64,000 nucleotides of DNA from Acidimicrobiales bacterium (lineage in GTDB: Bacteria > Actinomycetota > Acidimicrobiia > Acidimicrobiales > SZUA-35): contig JANQPB010000015.1 of the NCBI GenBank assembly GCA_028285495.1, positions 304,261 through 368,260 on the forward strand, read 5' to 3'. The position numbers were made by a program, and so were the translations under genes. This document shows, piece after piece, positions 28,424 to 36,069 of the stretch (position 1 is the first letter of the stretch; each line of letters begins with the position of its first letter). The notes under the pieces were generated by a model that saw only the letters and a list, made by a program, of their open reading frames with translations, did no database searches and had not been told where the DNA came from.

Positions 28424-29200
28424 ATGCCAGCCGAGATCACCGTCGATCGGGAGCGGGCGTGGCTCGACCTGGCCCGAGCGGAACCCCTCCCCCTCGACGG
28501 CACCGCCGACGGGATCGATCCGCTCCCCGATGCCGCACGCCGGTTCCTCGACCACGCCCTGCCGGCCGACCTGACGTCCGCCTGCGGCACCGTGCTTGAC
28601 ATGGAGGGCGCCATCAGGCTCCGCCGGTGGATGCCGTTCCGGGCTCGGCAGATCCTGCACCCCACGTGCGGATTCGTCTGGAACGCAACCGTCGGTCGGC
28701 TCCCGCTCCGCTTCAGCGGAGGCGATGCCCTGTGGCGCGACGCCGCATCCCTGGAGTTCCGGCTCCTCGGCCTCGTGCCGATCGCCCGGGCGTCCGGCCC
28801 GGACACGCTTCGCAGCGCCATCGGCCGGCTGGCCGTCGAAACGGCGGCCTGGGCACCTCAGGCGCTGCATCCCGCCACCGGCGCCGTCTGGCGAGCCCTC
28901 GACGCCAACCGGGCCGTCGTGACCCGGGTGATCGGCGGCGAATCCGTCGACGTGGTCGTGACGGTCGGGTCGGACGGGGAGCTGCGGGAAGTGCTCACGC
29001 AGCGGTGGGGCGAGCCATCGCCGGATCCCCTCGGACGCCACCCGTTCGGCGGCACGATCACCGAGACCGGAACGTTCTCCGGGGTCACGATCGCCACGGC
29101 CGGCACCGTCGGTTGGCACCATGGCACCGACCGGCAGGCCGAGGGCGAGTTCTTCCGCTTCCGGGTGGTCGACGCGAAGCCGGCGGCCGCACCGGGATGA
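28424..29200 (+). CDS. DUF6544-like protein
   Basis: A 258-residue soluble protein beginning 16 bp after usp on the same strand. ARRFLDHAL, RRWMPFRARQILHPTCGFVW and FRLLGLVPIARASG resemble proteins grouped in the DUF6544 family, which I recall as a low-characterisation family of about 250-300 residues. No catalytic motif is evident. Possibly cotranscribed with usp. Confidence 0.6.
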   Translation: MPAEITVDRERAWLDLARAEPLPLDGTADGIDPLPDAARRFLDHALPADLTSACGTVLDMEGAIRLRRWMPFRARQILHPTCGFVWNATVGRLPLRFSGGDALWRDAASLEFRLLGLVPIARASGPDTLRSAIGRLAVETAAWAPQALHPATGAVWRALDANRAVVTRVIGGESVDVVVTVGSDGELREVLTQRWGEPSPDPLGRHPFGGTITETGTFSGVTIATAGTVGWHHGTDRQAEGEFFRFRVVDAKPAAAPG

Positions 29201-29253
29201 ACCCGGCTCGATCCGATGCGACGCCCGATCGGGACGCCACGGTGCGGCGGTGC

Positions 29254-30411
29254 CTACCCTCGGGGCCCCTCGGTCGGCGGGGCCGGCTCGGGTCGAGGCT
29301 CTCGGGCCAGGCCGAGCACCCGCTCACCGATGATGTTGCGCTGGACCTCCGTCGTCCCACCGCCGAACCAGCTCCCGGGCGCGCTCGACAGCTCGTGGGC
29401 CCGGTCGTTCCACAGCATGGCGTCGGCGCCGGTGGCGTCCGCCGCCAGTTCGGCCAGGTCGAATCGGAACCGTGACAGGGCCAGCTTCCTGGCCGAGGGG
29501 TGGGCTGCGTCACCTCGGGCACAGAGGGCCAGGTAGGCCTGCCCCTCGACCCAGCGCTCGGCGGCCCGGGCCCGCCAGACCGGATCGAGCCCGTCCGGCA
29601 GGTCCGCCATGGCCTGCTCGAGCTGGCGCTCCAGGGCCCGGGCCCCGTTCGAGCCGAACGACCGCTCTCGCCCGAGCACGTCCATGGCGATGGCCCAACC
29701 CTGGCCCCGCTGGCCGAGCAGGGCCGTGGCCGGGGCTCGTGCGTCGTCGAGATGAGTCTGGGCGAAGCCGGCGTCACCGTTCATCTGCCGCAGCGGTCGG
29801 ATGTCGACACCGGGCGACCGGACGTCGAGCACGAAGAACGAGATCCCGGCGTGCCGGTCGACGTCGGGCTCGCTGCGAGCCATGAGGATGGCCCAATCGG
29901 CCTCGGTCCCGGTCGAGGTCCAGACCTTCTGGCCGTTGAACACCCAGGTGTCGCCGTCGAGGGTGGCCGTCGTCGAGAGGCTGGCCAGGTCGGAGCCGGA
30001 GCTCGGCTCGGAGAACAGCTGGCACCACAGGATCTCGCCTCGGGCCGTCCGGGGCAGCAGCTCGCGCTTCTGGGCCTCGGTGCCGTAGCTCAGCAGGGCT
30101 TCGGCGGCCAGGACCAGGCCAACCATGTTGAGGATGGGGCTCAGGCCGGCCGCCTGGCACTCCTGGGTCCAGGCCCGGTGGTGGTCGAGCGACAGGCCCT
30201 GCCCGCCGTACCCGATCGGCCAGTGGATCGCGGCGAAGCCGGCGTCGTGCATGGCCCGCTGCCAGGCCCGACCGCGCTCGTTCAGCTCGGCCGGGACGTT
30301 GGCCCCGTAGTCGGGCGGGGCCAGGTGGCCGTTGTCCTCGATCCAGGCCCGGGCCCGGAGCCGGAACCGGTCGACCGACTCGATCGTGGGAGGATCGGTT
30401 GAGCTGCTCAT
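29254..30411 (-). CDS. Acyl-CoA dehydrogenase family protein
   Basis: A 385-residue flavoprotein of normal family length: N-terminal helical domain (AAIHWPIGYGGQGLS), middle domain with LWCQLFSEPSSGSDLASL and VFNGQKVWTSTG, and a C-terminal domain with ANGARALERQLEQAM-like helices and the FAD-binding end WFGGGTTEVQRNIIGERVLGL. It would oxidise an acyl-CoA to the enoyl-CoA, possibly of the steroid/fatty-acid type common in actinobacteria. It is monocistronic as far as visible. Confidence 0.88.
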   Translation of the reverse strand: MSSSTDPPTIESVDRFRLRARAWIEDNGHLAPPDYGANVPAELNERGRAWQRAMHDAGFAAIHWPIGYGGQGLSLDHHRAWTQECQAAGLSPILNMVGLVLAAEALLSYGTEAQKRELLPRTARGEILWCQLFSEPSSGSDLASLSTTATLDGDTWVFNGQKVWTSTGTEADWAILMARSEPDVDRHAGISFFVLDVRSPGVDIRPLRQMNGDAGFAQTHLDDARAPATALLGQRGQGWAIAMDVLGRERSFGSNGARALERQLEQAMADLPDGLDPVWRARAAERWVEGQAYLALCARGDAAHPSARKLALSRFRFDLAELAADATGADAMLWNDRAHELSSAPGSWFGGGTTEVQRNIIGERVLGLAREPRPEPAPPTEGPRG

Positions 30412-30722
30412 GGGGCGGGCCGGCCACCGTCGTGACCCAGGCCCAGGCCGGTCCGTCGCTTGCGGTCGTGGGTCATCGGGCCTCCCGGGCACGCTCGTTG
30501 GATCAGGAGCCTACTTGGCGTGACACGAGCGGTGCCTGGCGCCGCCCGGGGCAGCTTCCCTGCGATGGCTTCGAGCTCGGGAGCACCGGACTCGGGTCAC
30601 CGTCGACGGTCGGCGGCCTGGGCCACCCGTCGCCCTCGCCCCGGTTCGGGCCGTCGCGCCGGTTGCCGGCGCCGAGCGGCTCGTCGTGCAGCCTTCCGTC
30701 GCGGCGGGCGTGCGGCGGCCGG
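30412..30722. other. Intergenic region, no gene recognised
   Basis: About 310 bp between the acyl-CoA dehydrogenase start and the MarR stop. It must contain the dehydrogenase promoter. I see no convincing coding frame, RNA gene or repeat. Confidence 0.5.
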
Positions 30723-31232
30723 TCAGCGACGGGGTGTGGATCGACCGGTCGGGCGCTCGGTCTCGTCGGCCCACGGGCCGGTCGGGGCGAGGTTGGTGAG
30801 GATCGTCGTGACGTGTCGCCCGAGCTCGTCCGCCTGTTGTGGGGTGAGGGCGTCGAAGATCGCGCGGCGGACGGACTCGACATGGTCAGGCGCAGCTTCG
30901 ACGAGGTGGCGATGTCCCTCGTCGGTCAGCGTGACCAGCGTGACTCGCCCGTCCGTCGGGCAGCGGGATCGGCGTAGCCAACCTCGCTGCTCGAGCCGGC
31001 GGGCGCTGTGGGAGGTTCGGGAGAGCGACCCGCCAGCCAGGTGCGCGAGCTCGCTCATTGCCGCCGTGCGCTCGCAGGCATCGGCGAGGACGACCAGGAC
31101 CGAGTACTCGAAGAAGGTCAACCCGTGAGCCTGGAGGGGCTCTTCGAGGCGGGGTGGCAGCAACAGGACGAGCGCAGCGAGCGGCCGCCAGGCCTCGATC
31201 TCGTCGTCGCTGAGCCACCGGGTTCCTGCCAC
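30723..31232 (-). CDS. MarR-family transcriptional regulator
   Basis: A 169-residue winged-helix protein: LTFFEYSVLVVLADA, MSELAHLAGGSLSRTSHSARRLEQRGWL and the wing CPTDGRVTLVTLTDEG. MarR proteins are usually ligand-controlled repressors of a neighbouring gene. It is divergent from yceI, with only 58 bp between the start codons, so the two probably share an operator. Confidence 0.88.
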   Translation of the reverse strand: MAGTRWLSDDEIEAWRPLAALVLLLPPRLEEPLQAHGLTFFEYSVLVVLADACERTAAMSELAHLAGGSLSRTSHSARRLEQRGWLRRSRCPTDGRVTLVTLTDEGHRHLVEAAPDHVESVRRAIFDALTPQQADELGRHVTTILTNLAPTGPWADETERPTGRSTPRR

Positions 31233-31255
31233 GGCCCCACCCTACCCGCTACTAG

Positions 31256-31284
31256 TTGACGCTTCATGTTTCTCTCGATAGGCT
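31256..31284 (+). promoter_or_regulatory. Promoter of the yceI-like gene, probably leaderless
   Basis: TTGACG (31256-31261), a 17-bp spacer and TAGGCT (31279-31284) form a good sigma-70-type promoter. The expected transcription start falls on or beside the ATG at 31291, implying a leaderless mRNA. CATGT (31265-31269) and ACATG (31289-31293) could be part of a MarR operator. Confidence 0.55.
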
Positions 31285-31290
31285 CGATAC

Positions 31291-31824
31291 ATGAACAGTC
31301 ACGTGAACGATCAATCAATTGGCCTACCGGTCGGCACCTGGAGGCTCGACCCCTCCAGGACGACGATCACCGTGACGGCCACGAAGCTCGGCGTCTTCTC
31401 GGTGCCGGCCACGCTCGCCGTCTCAACCGGAACCATCCAGATCGACCGCGATCACCGGGTCGTCGCAGTCGACGTCACGGCCGATGCCGGGTCGTACACG
31501 AGTCGGAACGCCAAGCGAAACGACCACGTCCGGAGCGCCGACTTCCTCGACGCCGCCAGCCATCCCGACCTGGCCTTCCACGCCGAGTCCGTCGACCGGA
31601 CCGACCGCGGCTACCGGGCCGAGGGATCGGTCACCGTCAGGGGCAAGCGCTCACCACTCCGCATCGACATCACCGACGTCGAGGTCGATGCCGACCATGG
31701 CTCGCTCACGGCAACGGCCACCGTGGATCGCAACGCCATCGGGATCGGCAAGCTCCCGTCCTTCATCGTCGGCCGCCAGATCGAGATCACGGCCATCGCC
31801 AACGCAGTCCGGGCTGACGCCTGA
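31291..31824 (+). CDS. YceI-family lipid-binding-like protein
   Basis: A 177-residue YceI-type beta-barrel: GTWRLDPSRTTITVTATKLGVFSV, SYTSRNAKRNDHVRSADFLDAASHPDLAFHAE and SVTVRGKRSPLRIDI. The fold binds isoprenoid or lipid-like molecules. There is no signal peptide, so it is cytoplasmic, unlike E. coli YceI. It is divergent from MarR, probably its target, and is followed 16 bp later by a small membrane protein gene. Confidence 0.88.
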   Translation: MNSHVNDQSIGLPVGTWRLDPSRTTITVTATKLGVFSVPATLAVSTGTIQIDRDHRVVAVDVTADAGSYTSRNAKRNDHVRSADFLDAASHPDLAFHAESVDRTDRGYRAEGSVTVRGKRSPLRIDITDVEVDADHGSLTATATVDRNAIGIGKLPSFIVGRQIEITAIANAVRADA

Positions 31825-31840
31825 GCAGGAAGGACACATC

Positions 31841-32323
31841 GTGACCACCATCGACGACCGCCAACCGGTCAACACGCTCCTGCGGGTCGCGGCCGGGCTC
31901 TGGGTGATCTGGGGACTCGTGCACATGTTCGCCGGCATCGTCACCATCGGTCGGGACACACCCGAGGCTGTTCAAGGCATCGCCGACGACGTCGAGCCCG
32001 CAGTCCTCGACGTCGCATATCCCGACGCAGCCGGCGCCATCATCGACCAGCACGGCTTCAACCTCCTCTGGATCGGTGCCGTCACCCTCGTCTGCGCGTT
32101 CTTCATCTGGCGGCGATCGTTGAACGCCGTGCTGCTCGCCGCCCTGGTCGGAGGGCTGGCCGACATCGGCTACTTCGTCTTCATGGACCTCGGCGGCTAC
32201 GTCAACTTCATCCCCGGCACCCTGATGACGCTCGTCTCCGCGTCGGCGATCATCACCAGCTTCACCGCCGCGTACCTCGGCCGGACGACACCGATCGACG
32301 CTCGGGAGACGGTCGCTCCGTGA
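31841..32323 (+). CDS. Small four-helix membrane protein
   Basis: 160 residues from a GTG preceded by AGGAAGGA. Four hydrophobic helices: RVAAGLWVIWGLVHMFAGIVTIG, FNLLWIGAVTLVCAFFIWR, AVLLAALVGGLADIGYFVFMDLG and LMTLVSASAIITSFTAAYLG. I do not recognise the family. It lies 16 bp after yceI and is probably in its operon. Confidence 0.75.
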   Translation: MTTIDDRQPVNTLLRVAAGLWVIWGLVHMFAGIVTIGRDTPEAVQGIADDVEPAVLDVAYPDAAGAIIDQHGFNLLWIGAVTLVCAFFIWRRSLNAVLLAALVGGLADIGYFVFMDLGGYVNFIPGTLMTLVSASAIITSFTAAYLGRTTPIDARETVAP

Positions 32324-32364
32324 CCCTCGACATCGGGCCCCTGCAACGGGCAGGAGACGCCGGC

Positions 32365-32399
32365 CACGAACTGCGGTCACGAACTGCGGTCACGAACTG
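32365..32399. repeat. 13-bp tandem repeat, 2.7 copies
   Basis: The unit CACGAACTGCGGT occurs twice in full (32365-32377, 32378-32390) and a third time as CACGAACTG (32391-32399). It lies between the convergent 3' ends of the membrane-protein and SRPBCC genes, so a role as a slippage hotspot or transcription boundary is more likely than coding. Confidence 0.85.
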
Positions 32400-32484
32400 G
32401 GGCCTCGGCTGGAATCCGGTGTCTCGATGCGGGGCTCGGGTCCACCATCGGCCTGCCGCCGCGAGGGGACCCCCGGCGGCGGGC

Positions 32485-32964
32485 TCACCCGGCCAGGCGA
32501 GCCTCGAGCTTGTCGATGGCCATCGCCCACCCCTGGGCTCCGGGCGAGTCGGCCGGGACGCCCTCGTGGGTCATCACCATCCGGGTCGAGCCGCCGAGGT
32601 CGTGGAGATCGACGATGACCCGGGTCGTCATCGGGGTGCCGGCGGGCATGCCCATCGCTTCGGGCGCCAGCTCGTTGCCGTCGGCGTCGGCCATCGCCTC
32701 GGTGTAGACGAGGTGGGTCTTGGGATCGATCTCCAGGTACTCGCCGGTGAAGAACATCTGCATCGCACCCTGCGGGCCGTCCATCTCCATGCAGATGAAC
32801 CGGCCTCCCCCCGGGGTCACGTCCATCGTCGCCGTTGGGATCTTGGCCCCCATGGGCCCGTACCAGGCTGCGAAGTGCTCGGCCTCGGTCCACATCTCCC
32901 ACACGAGATCGATCGGGGCATCGAGCGTGCGCTCGATGACAACGGACTGCGTCTTCTCGGTCAT
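32485..32964 (-). CDS. SRPBCC/AHSA1-domain protein
   Basis: A 159-residue protein: VVIERTLDAPIDLVWEMWTEAEHFAAWYGP is the typical first helix/strand of AHSA1-type SRPBCC proteins, and TRMVMTHEGVP and GWAMAIDKLEARL end the fold. It has a ligand cavity; the ligand is unknown. It overlaps the ArsR gene by 4 bp, a very common pairing in actinobacteria. Confidence 0.88.
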   Translation of the reverse strand: MTEKTQSVVIERTLDAPIDLVWEMWTEAEHFAAWYGPMGAKIPTATMDVTPGGGRFICMEMDGPQGAMQMFFTGEYLEIDPKTHLVYTEAMADADGNELAPEAMGMPAGTPMTTRVIVDLHDLGGSTRMVMTHEGVPADSPGAQGWAMAIDKLEARLAG

Positions 32965-33323
32965 CGGTTCGTTCCTTCACTCTCGTCGGCTGCTTGCAGG
33001 GACCGGAGGTAGTCCCCCATGCGATCGAAGCGGTCCTCCCAGATGGGCCGGTACTGCTCAGCCCACGACGACACCGCCTCGATCGCTTCGGGGTTGATGG
33101 CACACGGGCGGTACTGGGCCTGTCGGCCGCGGACCACGAGCCCGGCCGACTCCAGCACCTTGATGTGCTTGGAGATCGCCGGCAGCGACATGTCGAACGG
33201 CGCTGCGAGCTCGTTCACGTTGGCCGCTCCCTCGGCGAGACGAGCGAGGATCGCCCGTCGTGTCGAGTTGGCCAGCGCCGCGAACGTCTCATCGAGTCGC
33301 TCGTCGTCCAGCACTGCGTTCAT
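32961..33323 (-). CDS. ArsR-family transcriptional regulator
   Basis: A 120-residue winged-helix protein: DETFAALANSTRRAILARLAEGAANVNELA, recognition helix AISKHIKVLESAGLVVRGR, and the aromatic tail SWAEQYRPIWEDRFDRMGDYL typical of ArsR regulators coupled to SRPBCC partners. No Cys metal site is seen. ATG at 33323 is used; upstream AT-rich DNA holds a likely operator. Confidence 0.88.
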   Translation of the reverse strand: MNAVLDDERLDETFAALANSTRRAILARLAEGAANVNELAAPFDMSLPAISKHIKVLESAGLVVRGRQAQYRPCAINPEAIEAVSSWAEQYRPIWEDRFDRMGDYLRSLQAADESEGTNR

Positions 33324-33363
33324 TCGGGAACCCGTTCCTCGGAGACCATCTTCCTTAACCATT

Positions 33364-33380
33364 CACTTAATTAACCAGTG
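33364..33380. promoter_or_regulatory. Probable operator/promoter of the ArsR-SRPBCC unit
   Basis: CACTTAATTAACCAGTG has CACT/AGTG ends around the self-complementary TTAATTAA. It is an AT-rich island in otherwise GC-rich DNA, about 40 bp upstream of the ArsR start. The arms are slightly off-centre, so binding is only inferred. Confidence 0.4.
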
Positions 33381-33503
33381 GTGAAAGTACAGCGTCGACG
33401 CGCCGGGGTCAAGCCCGCGCCGCTGATCGATGGGTGCTCGGCGGTCGACCAAGGCACGAGCGCGGGAGCCCGCCCGTCTGGCTGGCGTCCGGCTCGGATC
33501 CGG

Positions 33504-34265
33504 TCAGTCGCCTGCCGTCAGTGCGTCGAGTGACACCACGATCATGGCGTCGACGGCGTCGCGGACGACCTCCCGATCGGGGTCGTAGCCGCTCATGTCG
33601 TCGTCGTGCTCGGCCAGCGGATTGCCATCGATGGCGAGGATGGCACCGGCCTCGACGCCATGGAGCGCAGCCGTGACGAACAGCGCAGCGGCTTCCATCT
33701 CGACGGCAACGACCCCGGCTCGTTGCCAGAGCTCGAGGTCTCCGCCGAGGACGTCGTGTGGATAGAACAGGGCGCTGCTGAGAACGACGCCCTCCTCGAC
33801 CAACCGATCGGCAGCGGCGGCGGCTGCCCGCCTCAGCGCGATGACCTTGTCGACCGAGGCCCCGGCGGGATAGCCGAGTGGCACCAACTGCGAGGTCACG
33901 CCTTCGTTCCGGACCGCGGCCGTGGCGATGACGAGGGCACCGTCGCCCACGTGCGGCTGCATCCCTCCGGCCGTGCCGGCCCGGACGAGGTGTTCGACGC
34001 CGCCACGGCACAGCTCCTCGAAGCAGACCGCGGCGCCGGCAGCGCCGACGCCGTGTGAGATCACACCGACGTGTCGGCCCCGATAGCTGCCGGTGATCGT
34101 CAGGTACTCACGGTTCCGAGCGACGTCGGTGACGTCGTCGAACTGCTCGGCGACCCGTCTGGCCCGGGCCGGGTCGCCGACGACGAGCATGCTCGACGGG
34201 AGATCACCCGCTCTGGCCCCGATCACCGGCAGGAAGGCGTCGGGTCCCACTCGTTTCTCGGGCAT
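33504..34265 (-). CDS. Nucleoside phosphorylase (uridine/purine phosphorylase-like)
   Basis: A 253-residue protein of the PNP_UDP_1 superfamily: SMLVVGDPARARRVAEQFDD, VGVISHGVGAAGAAVCFEELC, LVRAGTAGGMQP and VVAVEMEAAALFVTAAL (the Glu/Met-Glu nucleoside site). It cleaves a nucleoside with phosphate to base and ribose-1-phosphate; VEMEAAA fits the uridine phosphorylase type best. ATG at 34265 is preceded by GAGGAG. Confidence 0.83.
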   Translation of the reverse strand: MPEKRVGPDAFLPVIGARAGDLPSSMLVVGDPARARRVAEQFDDVTDVARNREYLTITGSYRGRHVGVISHGVGAAGAAVCFEELCRGGVEHLVRAGTAGGMQPHVGDGALVIATAAVRNEGVTSQLVPLGYPAGASVDKVIALRRAAAAAADRLVEEGVVLSSALFYPHDVLGGDLELWQRAGVVAVEMEAAALFVTAALHGVEAGAILAIDGNPLAEHDDDMSGYDPDREVVRDAVDAMIVVSLDALTAGD

Positions 34266-34496
34266 CGACCACTCCTCTGCGTCGACTGCAACCATACGCC
34301 GTGTCCGATCGGGAGCGATCCGCGGTGTCGTCTGGCGACCAGGGCGCTGGTGCGGCCCGAGCCTCATCCGTCGCCGCCCACCGGCCCGCGGTGGCGTTGC
34401 GCCGGTCGGCCGCCGGCGAAGGGGTTCTCGATCTCGATGCGCGCCGCGCCGTCGAGCCTGACCAGGTGGCTCCCGACCGTGCCCGTCACGACCGAC

Positions 34497-34526
34497 CGGG
34501 GGCCCGACCGTCTGGCCGGGCCCCCG
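34497..34526 (-). terminator. GC-rich terminator-like hairpin after the EF-Tu gene
   Basis: CGGGGGCCCG (34497-34506) and CGGGCCCCCG (34517-34526) are perfect 10-bp arms with a 10-nt loop. The stem starts 2 bp after the EF-Tu stop codon on the minus strand. There is no U tract, as often in actinobacteria. Confidence 0.6.
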
Positions 34527-34528
34527 AG

Positions 34529-35743
34529 TCAGGAGACGTGCTCGTCGTGGATGGCGGTGATGGTTCCCGCCCCGATGGTCCGGTTGCCCTCTCGCATGGC
34601 GAAGTCCAACCCGACGGCGAGCGCCACCGGTCGCCCCAGCTCGACCTCGATCTCCGCATGGTCACCGGGATGCACCAGTCCGGTACCGGCGCCGCCGTCA
34701 GCTGCGGCGACGAGGCTGATCGCGCCGGTCACACCTGCGGTCAGGAAGAAGAACTGGGGGGCGTAGCCGGCGGCGAACGGTCGCCGTCGGCCACCCTCCT
34801 CCGGCCCGAGGGCGTAGAAGCTGGCCCGGAACCGCTGGCGGGGCTCGATCGAACCCGGGGCGCAGACGACCATGCCCCGCTCCACGGCGCCGTGGTCGAC
34901 GCCGCGGAGCAGCAGACCGACGTTGTCGCCGGCCTCGGCCGTCGTCATGGTTCGACGGAACGACTCGACGCCGGTCACCACCGACGAAACCGGGCTCCGC
35001 AGCCCGACCACCTCGACCGGATCGCCGGGAGCGATCCGTCCTCGGGTGACCAGACCCGTCACCACGGTTCCCCGACCGGTGATGGTCTGGACGCCTTCCA
35101 CCGCCAGGAGGAAGGGCTCGTCGACCGCCCGCTCGGGCACCGGGATGCCGGCCTCGACCGCATCGATGAGGGCAACGATCGTGTCCTCCCAGGCCGGGTC
35201 GCCGTTGAGCGCCTCGAGCGCAGACACCGCGACGACAGCGACGCCGTCGCCGTCGTAACCGTGTGCTGTCAACAGCTCACGGACCTCGAGCTCGACCAGC
35301 TCCAACAGGTCGGCATCGGCCAGGTCGGCCTTGTTGATCGCCACGACGAGATGCTCGACCCCGACCTGGCGGGCCAGGATCACGTGCTCGCGCGTCTGGG
35401 CCTCGGTGCCGTCGACTCCGGAGACGACCAGGATCGCGCCGTCGACCTGGGCCGCGCCGGTGATCATGTTCTTCACGAAGTCGGCGTGGCCCGGCATGTC
35501 GATGTGCGCGTAGTGCCGGCCGGCGGTCTCGTACTCGACGTGGGCGACGTTGATCGTGATGCCGCGGGCCTGCTCCTCGGGCGCCTTGTCGATGTCGTCG
35601 AAGGCGACCGCGGTGTCGGTCCCCGCCCGGCGGGCCAGGACCGCGGTCATCGCTGCGGTCAGGGTGGTCTTGCCGTGGTCGACATGACCCATCGTTCCGA
35701 TGTTGAGGTGCGGCTTGGTCCGCACGAACGCCTGCTTGGCCAT
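34529..35743 (-). CDS. tuf: Divergent elongation factor Tu paralogue
   Basis: A 404-residue full-length EF-Tu. G1 GHVDHGKT, switch region [15 protein letters not shown]3 DMPGH (normally DCPGH), G4 NKAD, G5 near SALEALNGD. Domain 2 has [13 protein letters not shown] and domain 3 has [14 protein letters not shown] and [14 protein letters not shown]. It would deliver aminoacyl-tRNA to the ribosome. It is not next to rpsL, rpsG or fusA and differs from canonical EF-Tu at otherwise fixed sites (for example TEAQTREH in place of MPQTREH). It is therefore probably a second, stress- or antibiotic-related copy, like Streptomyces tuf3. A strong AAGGAGG lies 8 bp before ATG. Confidence 0.88.
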   Translation of the reverse strand: MAKQAFVRTKPHLNIGTMGHVDHGKTTLTAAMTAVLARRAGTDTAVAFDDIDKAPEEQARGITINVAHVEYETAGRHYAHIDMPGHADFVKNMITGAAQVDGAILVVSGVDGTEAQTREHVILARQVGVEHLVVAINKADLADADLLELVELEVRELLTAHGYDGDGVAVVAVSALEALNGDPAWEDTIVALIDAVEAGIPVPERAVDEPFLLAVEGVQTITGRGTVVTGLVTRGRIAPGDPVEVVGLRSPVSSVVTGVESFRRTMTTAEAGDNVGLLLRGVDHGAVERGMVVCAPGSIEPRQRFRASFYALGPEEGGRRRPFAAGYAPQFFFLTAGVTGAISLVAAADGGAGTGLVHPGDHAEIEVELGRPVALAVGLDFAMREGNRTIGAGTITAIHDEHVS

Positions 35744-35777
35744 GGTGTTGGTACCTCCTTCTCGCTCAGGCGCGTTG

Positions 35778-35883
35778 ACTCGATCTCCACCGAGTCGGAG
35801 CCCTGCCGGCCCGATGGCGGGCAGGCGTGGACGAGCGTCCGTTGTCGGACCCCTTCCCCGGGCTCCGACGACGGGAAGGGGTC
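35778..35883 (-). promoter_or_regulatory. Structured leader of the EF-Tu gene (attenuator-like)
   Basis: On the minus strand the leader holds a perfect 11-bp stem (GACCCCTTCCC, 35873-35883, with GGGAAGGGGTC, 35848-35858), then a bulged hairpin around 35803-35824, then ACTCG/CGAGT (35778-35795) just before the ribosome-binding site. The first stem could also terminate the lipoprotein gene ending at 36070. Confidence 0.45.
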
Positions 35884-35968
35884 AGGCTCGATCGCCTGAG
35901 GGCGCGCCAAGCGACCAGCCGAACTCCAGGTTCAGGACCTGCTCGGGGCCGAAGGAGAGGTGACGCAC
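35882..35968 (-). CDS. Possible 28-aa leader peptide upstream of EF-Tu
   Basis: A GTG at 35968 (a second GTG at 35971) opens 28 codons beginning VRHLSFGPEQVLNLEFGW and ending SGDRA, with TGA at 35882-35884. The stop codon overlaps the first bases of the 11-bp stem, so a terminating ribosome would melt it. The ribosome-binding site is weak and the frame is open further upstream without a start. A leader-peptide role is inference. Confidence 0.25.
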   Translation of the reverse strand: MRHLSFGPEQVLNLEFGWSLGAPSGDRA

Positions 35969-36069
35969 CACCCCATTGTCGGTTTCGCCGACGACAGCGG
36001 CAACCGGTTTTCGCCCCGGAGGCGGACGAGCGGAGAGGGCGGTTGACCGAACGGCGACCTTCGTGCGGT

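Noticed and set aside
30399..30977. A plus-strand protein in the gap before MarR
   Set aside because: The frame is Arg/Ser/Pro-rich without a domain and overlaps the well-supported MarR gene on the other strand.
35880..36069. tRNA or small RNA gene between EF-Tu and the lipoprotein
   Set aside because: GGTTCAGGACC looks T-loop-like, but no cloverleaf, acceptor stem or anticodon arm can be drawn.
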